A stretch of 64,000 nucleotides of DNA from Bacteroidota bacterium (GTDB lineage Bacteria > Bacteroidota > Bacteroidia > Chitinophagales > Chitinophagaceae). Position numbers and translations under genes: made by a program. Under the pieces are notes generated by a model. The model was not told the DNA's origin. It searched no databases and saw only the letters and a program-made list of their open reading frames with translations. Every line of letters begins with the position of its first letter. Positions within the stretch are counted from its first letter, which is position 1. The stretch lies in the NCBI GenBank assembly GCA_947460595.1, contig CANHGS010000010.1, forward strand, positions 1-64,000. Direction: 5' to 3'. Of this stretch, positions 18,431 through 27,553 are shown piece by piece.

Positions 18431-18484
18431 ATGACAGACTTGAACCTAAAACGGGGTTTAATCAGGTTTTTTATGAAAAATTGA
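18431..18484 (+). other. Possible 17-codon upstream ORF in the groESL leader
   Basis: An ATG 9 bases after the -7 box opens MTDLNLKRGLIRFFMKN and ends at TGA, all inside the groES leader. The second half overlaps a weak hairpin (AACCT at 18443-18447 with AGGTT at 18464-18468, then a T-run). It may be chance; I list it because the position at the predicted mRNA 5' end would allow leaderless translation. Confidence 0.25.
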
Positions 18485-18564
18485 CTTACTCTGCTCCTAT
18501 GGCATGGAAATGGCTGAATGGGAGGTAGTTATTCTTTAACCAACTATTTAAAAACAATAACGTT

Positions 18565-18846
18565 ATGGCTAAAAAATTGCATGTTACCCCATTACATGAC
18601 AGGGTAATCGTTAAGCCTGCTGCTGCAGAAGAAAAAACTGCCGGTGGCATCATCATCCCTGATACCGCAAAGGAAAAACCACAACGCGGAACTATTGTTG
18701 CTGCTGGAACCGGTAAGCTAGACGAACCGATGACTGTGAAAGTAGGTGACAATGTACTGTATGGCAAGTATGCCGGTACTGAAATCAGCATTGAAGGTCA
18801 AGATTTGCTGATCATGAGAGAAAGTGACATTCTGGCGATTGTTTAA
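18565..18846 (+). CDS. groES: Co-chaperonin GroES
   Basis: Ten-kilodalton lid of the GroEL folding chamber, forming a heptamer in the cytosol. The 93 residues have the family layout: [20 protein letters not shown] (residues 9-28) covering the start of the mobile loop, GTGKLDEP, and the C-terminal [16 protein letters not shown]. It is followed by groEL after 41 bases in the standard order. The long leader with a possible upstream ORF is the only odd feature. Confidence 0.97.
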   Translation: MAKKLHVTPLHDRVIVKPAAAEEKTAGGIIIPDTAKEKPQRGTIVAAGTGKLDEPMTVKVGDNVLYGKYAGTEISIEGQDLLIMRESDILAIV

Positions 18847-18887
18847 TCAACTGCCCATTATTATAAACATTCTAAAATCAAAATAGC

Positions 18888-20522
18888 ATGGCTAAACAGA
18901 TTTTCTTCGATATCGAAGCAAGAAACAAAATGAAAAAAGGCGTTGACACTTTAGCCAACGCTGTTAAAGTTACCCTTGGACCCAAAGGTCGCAATGTGGT
19001 CATTGAAAAGAAATTTGGCGCTCCACAGGTAACCAAAGATGGTGTTACTGTAGCTAAAGAAATTGAACTAGAAGATCCAATTGAGAACATGGGTGCTCAA
19101 ATGGTAAAAGAAGTAGCTTCTAAAACTGCAGATATTGCTGGTGATGGAACTACTACTGCTACAGTATTGGCTCAAGCTATTATCAGCGAAGGTTTGAAAA
19201 ACGTTGCTGCTGGTGCAAATCCAATGGATTTAAAGCGTGGTATTGACAAAGCTGTTACCAAAGTAATTGAAAGCTTAAGAGCTCAATCTCAAACTGTTGG
19301 TAACGATAGTAAAAAAATTGAACAAGTTGCTACTATCTCTGCAAATAGCGATAGCGAAATTGGCAAGCTAATTGCCATGGCAATGTCTAAAGTTGGTAAG
19401 GAAGGTGTGATCACCGTTGAAGAAGCAAAAGGTACTGACACTACTGTAGATGTGGTAGAAGGCATGCAATTTGATCGTGGCTATATCTCCCCCTACTTTG
19501 TTACTAATAGCGAGAAAATGGAAGCTGAATTACAGAATCCATATATCTTGATCTACGACAAGAAGATCAGCGCTATGAAAGACATTCTTCATATTTTGGA
19601 GAAAGTTGCACAAAGCGGTCGTCCATTGGTGATCATTGCTGAAGACCTAGAAGGTGAAGCATTGGCTACCTTGGTTGTAAATAAATTGCGTGGCACTTTA
19701 AAAGTAGCTGCCGTTAAAGCTCCTGGCTTTGGTGACCGTAGAAAAGAAATGCTAACCGATATTGCTATCCTAACTGCTGGTACTGTTATCAGTGAAGAAC
19801 AGGGTTTCAAATTAGAGAACGCTGACCTTTCTTATTTGGGTCAAGCTGCTTCTATTACCATTGACAAAGACAATACCACTGTAGTAGGCGGTAAAGGCAA
19901 GAAAGCTGATATTGTTGCTCGTGTTAACCAAATCAAAGCGCAAGTAGAAAACACTACTTCTGACTACGATCGTGAAAAATTACAAGAGCGTTTGGCTAAA
20001 TTAAGTGGTGGAGTTGCAGTTTTGTACGTAGGTGCTGCTACCGAAGTTGAAATGAAAGAAAAGAAAGACCGCGTAGACGATGCGCTTCATGCAACCCGCG
20101 CTGCGGTTGAAGAAGGTATTGTACCTGGTGGTGGTGTAGCATATATCCGTGCTGTTGAATCTTTGGAAAAACTAAAAGGTGCCAACCCAGATGAAACTAC
20201 AGGTATTCAAATCATCAAACGCGCTATTGAAGAGCCTTTGCGTCAGATTGTAATCAACAGTGGAATTGAAGGTTCTATTGTGGTTCAGAAAATCAAAGAA
20301 GGTAAAGCTGATTTTGGATTCAATGCCCGCACTGAAGTGTATGAAAATATGTTCAAAGCTGGTGTAATTGATCCAACTAAAGTGAGCCGCGTTGCATTGG
20401 AAAATGCCGCTTCAATTGCTGCTATGTTGTTGACTACCGAGTGTGTTATTGCTGACAGGCCAAAGCCTGAAGCTCCAGCTGGACACGGTGGTGCACCTGA
20501 CATGGGTGGAATGGGCTACTAA
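18888..20522 (+). CDS. groEL: Chaperonin GroEL
   Basis: ATP-driven protein-folding chamber, 544 residues, the expected length. Visible signatures include [15 protein letters not shown], the ATP-binding [12 protein letters not shown] (residues ~86-97), and [15 protein letters not shown] near residue 410. The C-terminal tail ends in a short Gly-Met run, GGMGY, shorter than in E. coli. Codon use is noticeably more uniform than in neighbours, as expected for a highly expressed gene. It is co-transcribed with groES and closed by a strong terminator. Confidence 0.98.
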   Translation: MAKQIFFDIEARNKMKKGVDTLANAVKVTLGPKGRNVVIEKKFGAPQVTKDGVTVAKEIELEDPIENMGAQMVKEVASKTADIAGDGTTTATVLAQAIISEGLKNVAAGANPMDLKRGIDKAVTKVIESLRAQSQTVGNDSKKIEQVATISANSDSEIGKLIAMAMSKVGKEGVITVEEAKGTDTTVDVVEGMQFDRGYISPYFVTNSEKMEAELQNPYILIYDKKISAMKDILHILEKVAQSGRPLVIIAEDLEGEALATLVVNKLRGTLKVAAVKAPGFGDRRKEMLTDIAILTAGTVISEEQGFKLENADLSYLGQAASITIDKDNTTVVGGKGKKADIVARVNQIKAQVENTTSDYDREKLQERLAKLSGGVAVLYVGAATEVEMKEKKDRVDDALHATRAAVEEGIVPGGGVAYIRAVESLEKLKGANPDETTGIQIIKRAIEEPLRQIVINSGIEGSIVVQKIKEGKADFGFNARTEVYENMFKAGVIDPTKVSRVALENAASIAAMLLTTECVIADRPKPEAPAGHGGAPDMGGMGY

Positions 20523-20546
20523 TCTAAAACGGAAAGTCTAAATATC

Positions 20547-20571
20547 ATCCCCTCGAACTTTTCGAGGGGAT
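20547..20571 (+). terminator. Intrinsic terminator after groEL
   Basis: ATCCCCTCGAA pairs perfectly with TTCGAGGGGAT (11 bp, loop CTT) and is followed by a run of eight Ts. Confidence 0.93.
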
Positions 20572-20660
20572 TTTTTTTGCCAAACATACAGTGCTTCTTC
20601 ATCCACTTTGAACAAACCTTTTTAGGATGTTAAATCTTATAAAAGAAAGACGGCTTTTGC

Positions 20661-20668
20661 TAGTTTTG
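20661..20668 (+). promoter_or_regulatory. -7 box 4 bases before the next start codon
   Basis: TAGTTTTG is an exact TAnnTTTG match ending 4 bases before the ATG at 20673. No TTG lies at the expected -33. If used, transcription would begin at or beside the start codon, giving a leaderless mRNA. Confidence 0.4.
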
Positions 20669-20672
20669 CAGG

Positions 20673-21017
20673 ATGATTACGGACGAAGAAGAGAAATTCT
20701 ACCAATATTGGTCAGAAACCAGAAAATCTTATAAAACAAGTTTACGTCCTTATTTAAAAGGGCTATCTATAGGATTTGCCATTGGGGTAGGCATACTTTT
20801 GACCATCTATCAAGGATGGTATACAAGGGCAAATATGCAAGCCAATACTACCTTAAATCCTTTTTTATTTTTACTGGCAATATCTATTGTTGCTTTTTTT
20901 ATGGCGTTTATTTACCGCAACTATCAATGGGAGCAACAAGAACAACGATTCCAAATTATCAGTGCCAAAAAAATAAGAGAAGAAAAAAACTTGTCCAATG
21001 CAGCCTTAGGGCATTAA
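20673..21017 (+). CDS. Small two-helix membrane protein, unknown
   Basis: I do not recognise this 114-residue protein. It begins with an acidic/aromatic cytosolic stretch (MITDEEEKFYQYWSETR). Then come two transmembrane helices (about residues 31-52 and 66-85, the second ending FFMAFIYRNYQWE) and a charged C-terminal helix that may be a coiled coil. Both termini should be cytosolic. It is 39 bases upstream of the FKBP lipoprotein on the same strand and probably shares its mRNA. The compositional match to a real gene is good. No enzymatic motif is visible. Confidence 0.7.
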   Translation: MITDEEEKFYQYWSETRKSYKTSLRPYLKGLSIGFAIGVGILLTIYQGWYTRANMQANTTLNPFLFLLAISIVAFFMAFIYRNYQWEQQEQRFQIISAKKIREEKNLSNAALGH

Positions 21018-21056
21018 TTTGCGTCTTTATAGCAATTCAAAACATAAAATAGACTA

Positions 21057-21527
21057 ATGAAAAAACTGATTCTAGCTAGTAGCCTGTTCATTTTTGCGGC
21101 TTTGTCCTGTGGAAAAACCGAAACCTCTGGATGTCAACCTGCCACAGTTGCGGCTGAAAAAGCTACCATGGTAGCATATTGTACGGCAAATGCTATTAAT
21201 TATACGGAACATAGTTCTGGTATTTTATATGAAATTTCTCCACAAGGAACAGGTATAGCTCCAACGCTTACTAATAAAGTCTATGTAACTTATTCTGGAA
21301 AATTGTTAAATGGAACTGAATTTGACAAAGGCACCAATCCATCTTTGACAGGCTGGACCCTGAATCAACTGATTGACGGCTGGAAAATTGCCCTTCCTTT
21401 GCTTAAAAAAGGGGGAAAAATCAAAATGGTCATTCCTTCTTCTTTAGCGTATGGTTGTTCAGGTAGTGGTAGTATCCCTTCCAATTCCCCCCTGTATTTT
21501 GAAATCAGTTTGGTTGACGTTCAATAA
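21057..21527 (+). CDS. FKBP-type peptidyl-prolyl isomerase, lipoprotein
   Basis: Catalyses cis-trans isomerisation of proline bonds, here probably in the periplasm. The 156-residue protein has a signal peptide with lipobox ALSC, then about 45 linker residues. A single FKBP domain follows: VYVTYSGKLLNGTEFDKG, the hydrophobic pocket in LIDGWKIALPLLKKGGK, and VIPSSLAYG with the C-terminal strand LYFEISLVDV. Aromatic pocket residues look mostly retained. It sits just upstream of secDF but is separated from it by a terminator. Envelope protein folding is the likely role. Confidence 0.9.
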   Translation: MKKLILASSLFIFAALSCGKTETSGCQPATVAAEKATMVAYCTANAINYTEHSSGILYEISPQGTGIAPTLTNKVYVTYSGKLLNGTEFDKGTNPSLTGWTLNQLIDGWKIALPLLKKGGKIKMVIPSSLAYGCSGSGSIPSNSPLYFEISLVDVQ

Positions 21528-21562
21528 GTTATACCAAAATTAGCGGTTAAAAAAGCATTAAT

Positions 21563-21607
21563 AAAAAGCCCCAAAAAATGGTAATTTTTCTATTTCTGGG
21601 GCTTTTT
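21563..21607 (+). terminator. Terminator after the FKBP gene
   Basis: AAAAAGCCCC pairs with GGGGCTTTTT across a 25-base AT-rich loop that can itself pair (AAAAAT with ATTTTT); more Ts follow. Confidence 0.8.
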
Positions 21608-21673
21608 TATGCCCAGTTATCGCTTTCTACCAGCAAACTATTCAGGGGTATACTTAATTCATTTCCATTCCCC

Positions 21674-21681
21674 TATCTTTG
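21674..21681 (+). promoter_or_regulatory. Possible -7 box of secDF
   Basis: TATCTTTG matches TAnnTTTG and ends 33 bases before the secDF ATG. No TTG is found at the right distance upstream. Confidence 0.35.
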
Positions 21682-21714
21682 CCGCTCTAAAAAATTTTGT
21701 AAACCGTTACTAAT

Positions 21715-24700
21715 ATGCAACTGAAAGGTTTAGTGCGCTTCTTTGCGATTGCTCTTATTTTGATCTGCTTGTATCAATTGTCCTTTACTTGGTTTGTTCG
21801 CAACCATGAAGGAGAAATGGAAACCAAAGCCGATACGTGGATGAAAAGATTCCCAACCCCTGAGCAACAATATCCGGGTAACAAGGAACTTCAATCAGCT
21901 TACGCCGATAGTTTAAAAGAAGTAAAAAAACAACGCCTACAGCGTTTGTTAGACAGTACCAAAGACAATAAACTGGCTTTTGGGTTAACCACTTACAGAA
22001 GTGCCAAAGAAAAGGAACTTTTGTTGGGTCTTGACCTACAAGGTGGAATGAGTGTGACTATGGAAGTAGGTCTTGGAGACTTGATTAAGTCTTTGGCCAA
22101 CTATACCAAGGATCCTCTTTTCTTGAAAGCTTTGGAAAATGCCAATGCCAGAAAAGCCAATAGTGGTGCCGATTTGATTTCTTTGTTTTCTGAAGAATTC
22201 AAAAAAGTAAATCCTACAGCTAAGTTGGCCCCCTATTTTGCTACCAGAAGTAATGGTAAAGTAAAATTTGACGCTTCAGACGATGCCGTTTTAACCTATT
22301 TGCGTGAGCAAGCCAAAGCAGCATTTGACAATACCTATCGCATTTTGCGCACACGTATTGACCAATTTGGCGTATCCTCTCCCAATATCAATCCTGACCC
22401 CTCTAAGAGTATTATCAATATTGAATTGGCGGGTATTAATGATAAAGAACGTGTTCGTAAATACCTTCAAGCAACTGCCAACCTGCAATTCTTTGAAATG
22501 TATACTTTAGAAAGTAAGGATGTACAAAGTGGTATTGTTGCAGCTGATAAATCAGTTCAAGAATATTTGAACGGCGTAAAACCTACCGATACTGTAAAAG
22601 CCAAAAAAGATACTGCAACAACTGTAGCCACTGCAAAAGCAGATACTACAAAAGCTGCTTCTATTTCTGCTGTTGCTAAGGATACCAACAAATCAGCTAT
22701 TGCTAAAACGGATACCACTAAGGCTAAATTAAATGAGTCTCCATTGGTACGTTTAATCCAATTCACACAACCTTACCAAGGTCGCGGTGGTAAAACATTG
22801 TTCCCTTCTAATATTGGATATATTTCAACTAAAGATACTGGTGCTTTAAATGATTACCTGAGAATGGATATTGTGAAAAACAAATTCCCTTCTAATCTAG
22901 TATTCATGTATGGTAAAGTAGATGGCTCTGATCCAAAGACCCAAGATGTCTTGATGTTGTATGCTATCAAGACCTTAGACAATGGCCAAGCTGAACTAGA
23001 AGGTGATCATATCACCAATGCTGGTCAGGATTATGATGAGAGAGGCCGTATTGCTATTAAAATGAATATGGACAAGATTGGTGCCAATATCTGGGCCAAG
23101 ATGACTACTAGAAACGTAGACAAACCCATTGCCATTGTTCTGGATAATTTTGTCTACTCTGCTCCAAATGTAAATGACCCAATCACTACTGGTAATTCTC
23201 AAATCAGTGGTAGCTATACAATTAAAGAAGCACAAGACCTTTCTGAATTATTAACCAGTGGTAAACTAACTGCTCCTGCGCGTATTGTGGCAGAACAACA
23301 AGTTGGTCCAACATTGGGTGCAGAATCCATTAAAGGTGGTGCCATGTCTTTCTTGATTTCTTTCATTGTCATTTTTGCTTTAATGCTCCTCTACTTTAAT
23401 ACAGGTGGATGGGTAGCAAATATTGCCTTGATCTTAAACTTATTGTTCACCATTGGTATTCTAAGTGCCTTAGGCTTTACGCTTACCGCACCTGGTATTG
23501 CCGGTTTGGTGTTAACCATTGGTTTGGCCGTGGATACCAACGTTATCATCTTTGAGCGTATCAAAGAAGAATTAACCAAAGGTAAGAGCTATCAAAACGC
23601 TGTGAATGATGGTTACCAACGTTCTTTGGCTCCTGTTTTAGATGCGCACGTAACCACATTATTAACTGCTTTAATCTTGGCTTATTTTGGTTTAGGTCCT
23701 GTATTAGGCTTTGCTACCACCCAGATTATTGGTATTCTATTGAGTTTGTTCTGCGGTATCCTAGTTTCTCGTTTGATCACAGACTGGTACATGGGTAAGA
23801 ATCGCCACTTTGAATATTTCACTGGCATTTCTAAGCGCATTTTCAAACACGCTTCATTCAAATTCATTGAATACAGAAAATTTGCTTACGGTATATCTGT
23901 AGTGGTATTTGTATTGGGTGTAGCCTCTTTCTTCCACGGATTTAAAGAAGGTGTTGAATTTGAAGGTGGTAGAAGCTATACCATTAAATTTGATAAACCT
24001 GTCAAGGAAGAAGAAATTCGTTCTTCTTTGAAAACAACATTTGGTGAGGACGTAATCACTAAGACTGTTGGTTCTAATAAGCAAATCAATATTACTACCG
24101 CATACAAAATCAAAGAAAGTGGTAACAACGTAGATTCATTGGTAGAAAATATGTTGTATACCGGATTGAAACCATTTATTCCTTCAACCGTTACTTTCTC
24201 TGAATTTGAAAACAAGTATAAACAAAGCTCTCAGACGGTTCTACCTACCATTTCAGACGACCTAAAAGCGGGTGCGGCTAAAGCGGTAATCTTTGGTATG
24301 ATCATTATTTGTTTGTACATCTTTATCCGATTCCGTGACTGGCGTTATTCTTTGGGAACCATTTTCTCCCTATTGCATGACGTATTTGTAACACTGATTG
24401 TATTTAGTTTCTTAAGAGATTTTGTTCCCTTCCCATTAGAGATTGACCAGCACTTTATTGCTGCGGTATTAACCGTAATTGGTTTCTCTATGAACGATAC
24501 CGTAATTGTTTACGATAGGATTCGTGAAGACAGCAAATTGATGAAAGGTGAGTCCAATGCAACCATCATTAACAGAGCTATTAACGAGACATTGAGCCGT
24601 ACTATCATGACTTCATTAACCGTATTCTTAACTATCTTGATTCTCTTCATCTTTGGTGGGGAAGTAACTCGTGGTTTTGCATTTGCCATGTTGATTGGAG

Positions 24701-24798
24701 TTATTACAGGTACTTACTCTTCTATCTTTGTAGCAGCACCTGTATTGGTTGACTTTGCAAAGAATAAACCATTAGGCAATTCTGATTCTAAGAAATAA
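21715..24798 (+). CDS. secDF: Fused protein translocase subunit SecDF
   Basis: Proton-driven Sec accessory that pulls exported proteins across the inner membrane; SecD and SecF are one 1027-residue chain. The SecD half has TM1 (residues ~8-28), the periplasmic motif LLGLDLQGGMSVTMEV, a second part with ARIVAEQQVGPTLGAESI, and helices with GLAVDTNVIIFERI. The SecF half begins near residue 715, with GVEFEGGRSYTIKF and FSMNDTVIVYDRIRED. About twelve TM segments are visible. An unusual Ala/Lys/Thr/Asp-rich tract (about residues 288-340) sits inside the SecD periplasmic domain. It is probably monocistronic. Confidence 0.96.
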   Translation: MQLKGLVRFFAIALILICLYQLSFTWFVRNHEGEMETKADTWMKRFPTPEQQYPGNKELQSAYADSLKEVKKQRLQRLLDSTKDNKLAFGLTTYRSAKEKELLLGLDLQGGMSVTMEVGLGDLIKSLANYTKDPLFLKALENANARKANSGADLISLFSEEFKKVNPTAKLAPYFATRSNGKVKFDASDDAVLTYLREQAKAAFDNTYRILRTRIDQFGVSSPNINPDPSKSIINIELAGINDKERVRKYLQATANLQFFEMYTLESKDVQSGIVAADKSVQEYLNGVKPTDTVKAKKDTATTVATAKADTTKAASISAVAKDTNKSAIAKTDTTKAKLNESPLVRLIQFTQPYQGRGGKTLFPSNIGYISTKDTGALNDYLRMDIVKNKFPSNLVFMYGKVDGSDPKTQDVLMLYAIKTLDNGQAELEGDHITNAGQDYDERGRIAIKMNMDKIGANIWAKMTTRNVDKPIAIVLDNFVYSAPNVNDPITTGNSQISGSYTIKEAQDLSELLTSGKLTAPARIVAEQQVGPTLGAESIKGGAMSFLISFIVIFALMLLYFNTGGWVANIALILNLLFTIGILSALGFTLTAPGIAGLVLTIGLAVDTNVIIFERIKEELTKGKSYQNAVNDGYQRSLAPVLDAHVTTLLTALILAYFGLGPVLGFATTQIIGILLSLFCGILVSRLITDWYMGKNRHFEYFTGISKRIFKHASFKFIEYRKFAYGISVVVFVLGVASFFHGFKEGVEFEGGRSYTIKFDKPVKEEEIRSSLKTTFGEDVITKTVGSNKQINITTAYKIKESGNNVDSLVENMLYTGLKPFIPSTVTFSEFENKYKQSSQTVLPTISDDLKAGAAKAVIFGMIIICLYIFIRFRDWRYSLGTIFSLLHDVFVTLIVFSFLRDFVPFPLEIDQHFIAAVLTVIGFSMNDTVIVYDRIREDSKLMKGESNATIINRAINETLSRTIMTSLTVFLTILILFIFGGEVTRGFAFAMLIGVITGTYSSIFVAAPVLVDFAKNKPLGNSDSKK

Positions 24799-24817
24799 TT
24801 ACACTATATAATTAAGT

Positions 24818-24845
24818 AAAAGCCCCGTCAATTGACGGGGCTTTT
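24818..24845. terminator. Palindromic terminator between secDF and the lyase gene
   Basis: AAAAGCCCCGTCAA is followed directly by its perfect complement TTGACGGGGCTTTT, with more Ts after it on the plus strand. It serves secDF and probably also the convergent lyase gene ending 7 bases further on. Confidence 0.92.
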
Positions 24846-24851
24846 TTTGTA

Positions 24852-26045
24852 CTAATCTAGATTTGTTAACCAAATCAATGGATTTCTAATGGGTAGGTTT
24901 CTAATGACTTCTTGGTTATCTGGAAAATGTTCTAGTTTATTCCAAGTCTCCAACCAGGCTGCTTCCTTAAATTCATGATATCCGAAAATTAAGAACGGCT
25001 GCGCAACAGGCCATTGCTCCCAAAACATCACATCTTTTGAAAAGGGCCACCTAGATTTATTATTTACATTAGGCGCCATAAATTGGATGGCGTTGAACAT
25101 AGAAGTTCCGTTAACCAATTGGTATTTGAAAATATAAGGGTTTTCTTTTTTTAGTAGATGCGCCACCATAGTCATAGCATCTAAATTGAATAAAGAATAA
25201 CCATAGGGTTTGGTTCTTTTTAATTCTAAAGGAAATGATCCGTCAATTGCCAATTGATTGGGTAATAATATTTGCTGAAACCTTTTGGAACAGTCTCTAA
25301 TAAGTGAATCATTCTTAGTCAATTTAGCAAAAGACAACACTTGCATCACCCAACAAGTAGCATGATTGTTTTTGGAATCTCTTTCGTCTTTTCCATAGGA
25401 ATGGTTGGTTACCCAAAATAGATAATCACTAAACCATTGTTTGATTTTAGATAAATCTTGTAGAGGAATTAACCCTGCTTTTTCTAAGACCCTTACAGAT
25501 TGAGCTACTTCCATCATTTGAATCATATCAATAATACCCACACCCCTGCCTGTTACTTTTCCCTTAATAGCCTGTGCATATAATAGAGAAGGATTCATGC
25601 TGGTTGCTGTATCTATAAACCATGCTTTCAAATGCTTAATACTTGCTTTTGCATATTTATTATCTCCAGAAATCAAATAGGCCGATACCAAATTCCCCAT
25701 CAATTGGCTAAACTGGATCATTGCCAATCTGTGCTGAACAAAATTATTTGGATTGGTTTGACCATCTTTTTGAATATAAGGGCCTTGCGGGTTGCTGGAA
25801 TCTGGCCACCAATAATCCCCTTCAGAAAAAAAATCATGTTTATTACCGGCAGATCTTTCTGCAAAATAACTTGTTACGGTAATGGGTCTTTGCTGTAATG
25901 AATGACTAGCATTTTGAAGAATCTCTTTGGCTAATACTGGCTGTATTTCTTTTCCTGTAGCATTCAGTATTACAGGATTTTTTTGTGCTTGTAAAGAAAC
26001 AGAACAAGAAAACAGCAGAACGCTAAAATTCATTTTATGACTCAT
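24852..26045 (-). CDS. Alginate lyase-family (uronate polysaccharide) lyase, secreted
   Basis: A 397-residue exported protein with a signal peptide (SCSVSLQAQ end). It has the alpha/alpha-toroid alginate-lyase family pattern: FFSEGDYWWPDSS near residue 75, NFVQHRLAMIQFSQ, a catalytic-type NNHATCWVMQ, and RTKPYGYSLFNLDA. Beta-elimination of a uronic-acid polymer is the expected reaction. The family contains both alginate and glucuronan lyases, and I cannot tell which this is. The start overlaps the stop of the TIM-barrel gene in ATGA, so the two are translationally coupled. No SusCD pair or other lyase is adjacent, so this is not a full polysaccharide-utilisation locus. Confidence 0.82.
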   Translation of the reverse strand: MSHKMNFSVLLFSCSVSLQAQKNPVILNATGKEIQPVLAKEILQNASHSLQQRPITVTSYFAERSAGNKHDFFSEGDYWWPDSSNPQGPYIQKDGQTNPNNFVQHRLAMIQFSQLMGNLVSAYLISGDNKYAKASIKHLKAWFIDTATSMNPSLLYAQAIKGKVTGRGVGIIDMIQMMEVAQSVRVLEKAGLIPLQDLSKIKQWFSDYLFWVTNHSYGKDERDSKNNHATCWVMQVLSFAKLTKNDSLIRDCSKRFQQILLPNQLAIDGSFPLELKRTKPYGYSLFNLDAMTMVAHLLKKENPYIFKYQLVNGTSMFNAIQFMAPNVNNKSRWPFSKDVMFWEQWPVAQPFLIFGYHEFKEAAWLETWNKLEHFPDNQEVIRNLPIRNPLIWLTNLD

Positions 26046-26947
26046 GATAGATTGTTTAAAGCCTCCTTGATCTCTTTTATAAATAGAGCCACTTTTTGCT
26101 TAGGATCTCCTTTCCCTAGGGTTTCAATGGGAATAAACCCCCTATAATTAGAAGCTAAAATCATTTTCAAAACTTTTGCCACATCTGTCTTTACCGCTTT
26201 TCCATCTAGGTACATATCTTCCTTTAATTGCCAGTTCACTGCCAATGGAATAGTTTCTTGAATTTGCGGAAATGGGTCTCCTTGTTGGTAACTACCAATA
26301 TCCAAAACCAATCCAAACCAATCCCTATTGACCATTTTAAATAAGTCTTTTACCTGCTGAGAATTTTTAATAAAATCGTTGTGGTTTTGAAGCGCTACAA
26401 TCACCCCATGTGTTTGACCAAAGTCTACACATTCTTGAATGTCCTTAGCCATCCAGGTTGCAATGGCTTCCCAAGAATATCCTTTTGGTATATCAACACC
26501 TGAAAAAATTCGTATTACTGGTGCCCCTAATTTGGAAGCTACAACTATCCAATCTTTGACTAATTGAATGTCTTTTTTTCTTTTCTCTGGGTCTAATTGG
26601 GCAAAATCATTCTTGATGCCAGTACCGCTAATGGATAGTCCAGACAAATGTGCCTTTCTTTTAATCCTGAATAAAAACTCATCCGAAGGTACATTTGGAT
26701 ATCCCGGAAAATAATAGCCAGTTAAGTCAATGCCTTCAAATCCAGTTTGGGCACAAAAATCAATTAGCGCTTCAATAGAGATGGCTTGAGACTTAAGCAT
26801 ATCATTGAAGGAATAGGCATTTAAACTCAATTTCAAGTGCTTTACTTGGCCTGTTCCTGAGGTAATAGTCTGTTCCTTAAAGGAGGGAAACAAAGGCACC
26901 ATCAAGCAGGTTTTCAAAAAATCTCTTCGGATATTTTTTTGCTTCAT
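26042..26947 (-). CDS. Sugar phosphate isomerase/epimerase-like TIM barrel with Tat signal
   Basis: A 301-residue protein of the xylose-isomerase-like TIM-barrel superfamily (AP endonuclease 2 fold). The N-terminus has a twin-arginine motif, RRDFLKTCL, so export in folded form is expected. Barrel landmarks are GFEGIDLTGYYFP, APVIRIFSG, ALQNHNDF, FGLVLDIGSY and FIPIETLGKG. The His, Asp and Glu residues of these loops would bind a divalent metal. Coupling by a 4-base overlap with the uronate lyase suggests it processes a related sugar product in the periplasm; that is inference. The exact reaction is unknown. Confidence 0.8.
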   Translation of the reverse strand: MKQKNIRRDFLKTCLMVPLFPSFKEQTITSGTGQVKHLKLSLNAYSFNDMLKSQAISIEALIDFCAQTGFEGIDLTGYYFPGYPNVPSDEFLFRIKRKAHLSGLSISGTGIKNDFAQLDPEKRKKDIQLVKDWIVVASKLGAPVIRIFSGVDIPKGYSWEAIATWMAKDIQECVDFGQTHGVIVALQNHNDFIKNSQQVKDLFKMVNRDWFGLVLDIGSYQQGDPFPQIQETIPLAVNWQLKEDMYLDGKAVKTDVAKVLKMILASNYRGFIPIETLGKGDPKQKVALFIKEIKEALNNLS

Positions 26948-27038
26948 CCTTAAACTTACTTAATGCAAGTTTTATTCTTTCAGAATGGAACAAAAAACTG
27001 CGAAATCGATTTCTTGAAATCATAGTTTATAGAAATAA

Positions 27039-27069
27039 AAAAGGGCAACTGATATACCATTGCCCTTTT
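27039..27069 (-). terminator. Terminator after the A-type carrier gene
   Basis: AAAAGGGCAA pairs perfectly with TTGCCCTTTT (10 bp, 11-base loop). On the minus strand it is followed by a T-run, 19 bases after the stop. Confidence 0.87.
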
Positions 27070-27088
27070 CTAGATGAGGTTAGTTTTT

Positions 27089-27433
27089 TTATACCGCAAA
27101 GGAGGTACCACAACCACAGGTACTGCTGGCATTAGGATTGCTAAAAGTAAATCCTCTACTATTCAAACCACCTTGCCAGTCAACCTCCATACCATAAAGA
27201 TATATTTGATGGCTTTTGTTCATCACGCAGGAAATGCCTTCTATTTCAAAGTTTTCATCCTCTTCAGTTGGTTGGTCAAAACCTAATACATAGGTCATCC
27301 CACTACATCCCCCCCCCTTCACACCTATCCTTAAACGTTGGGAATGGTCAAAATCAGGCTCATTCATTAGGCGTTTTAATTCACTGATGGCCCCACTTGT
27401 CAATTTCACTGCTGTAATAGTTGCTGTTTCCAT
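27089..27433 (-). CDS. HesB/IscA-type iron-sulfur carrier
   Basis: A-type carrier that receives and hands on Fe-S clusters in the cytosol. The 114 residues contain the three family cysteines: one in GGGCSGMTYVL (residue ~43) and two in the C-terminal CGCG. The family strand NSRGFTFSNPNA precedes them. The start is placed by a good promoter 17 bases upstream. IscA, SufA and ErpA cannot be separated here, so no symbol is given. No other SUF or ISC gene is in the window. Confidence 0.93.
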   Translation of the reverse strand: METATITAVKLTSGAISELKRLMNEPDFDHSQRLRIGVKGGGCSGMTYVLGFDQPTEEDENFEIEGISCVMNKSHQIYLYGMEVDWQGGLNSRGFTFSNPNASSTCGCGTSFAV

Positions 27434-27450
27434 TTGTTAAAATTAATATT

Positions 27451-27484
27451 CAAATTTACAACCTATTAGCTGGATAGCTACAAA
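27451..27484 (-). promoter_or_regulatory. Promoter of the A-type carrier (TTTG-N22-TAAATTTG)
   Basis: On the minus strand TTTG, 22 bases, then TAAATTTG, an exact -7 match ending 17 bases before the ATG at 27433. Confidence 0.6.
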
Positions 27485-27531
27485 ACCAGTTTTCGATAAC
27501 TGGAATTTCATGCTTAGCCGGTGGTTTCACC

Positions 27532-27539
27532 TATTTTTG
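27532..27539 (+). promoter_or_regulatory. -7 box before the 27554 gene
   Basis: TATTTTTG matches TAnnTTTG and ends 14 bases before the ATG at 27554. The GTG start used by the ORF track (27521) lies upstream of this box and would not be transcribed. No clear -33 TTG. Confidence 0.42.
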
Positions 27540-27553
27540 TCCAAAATAATTCC

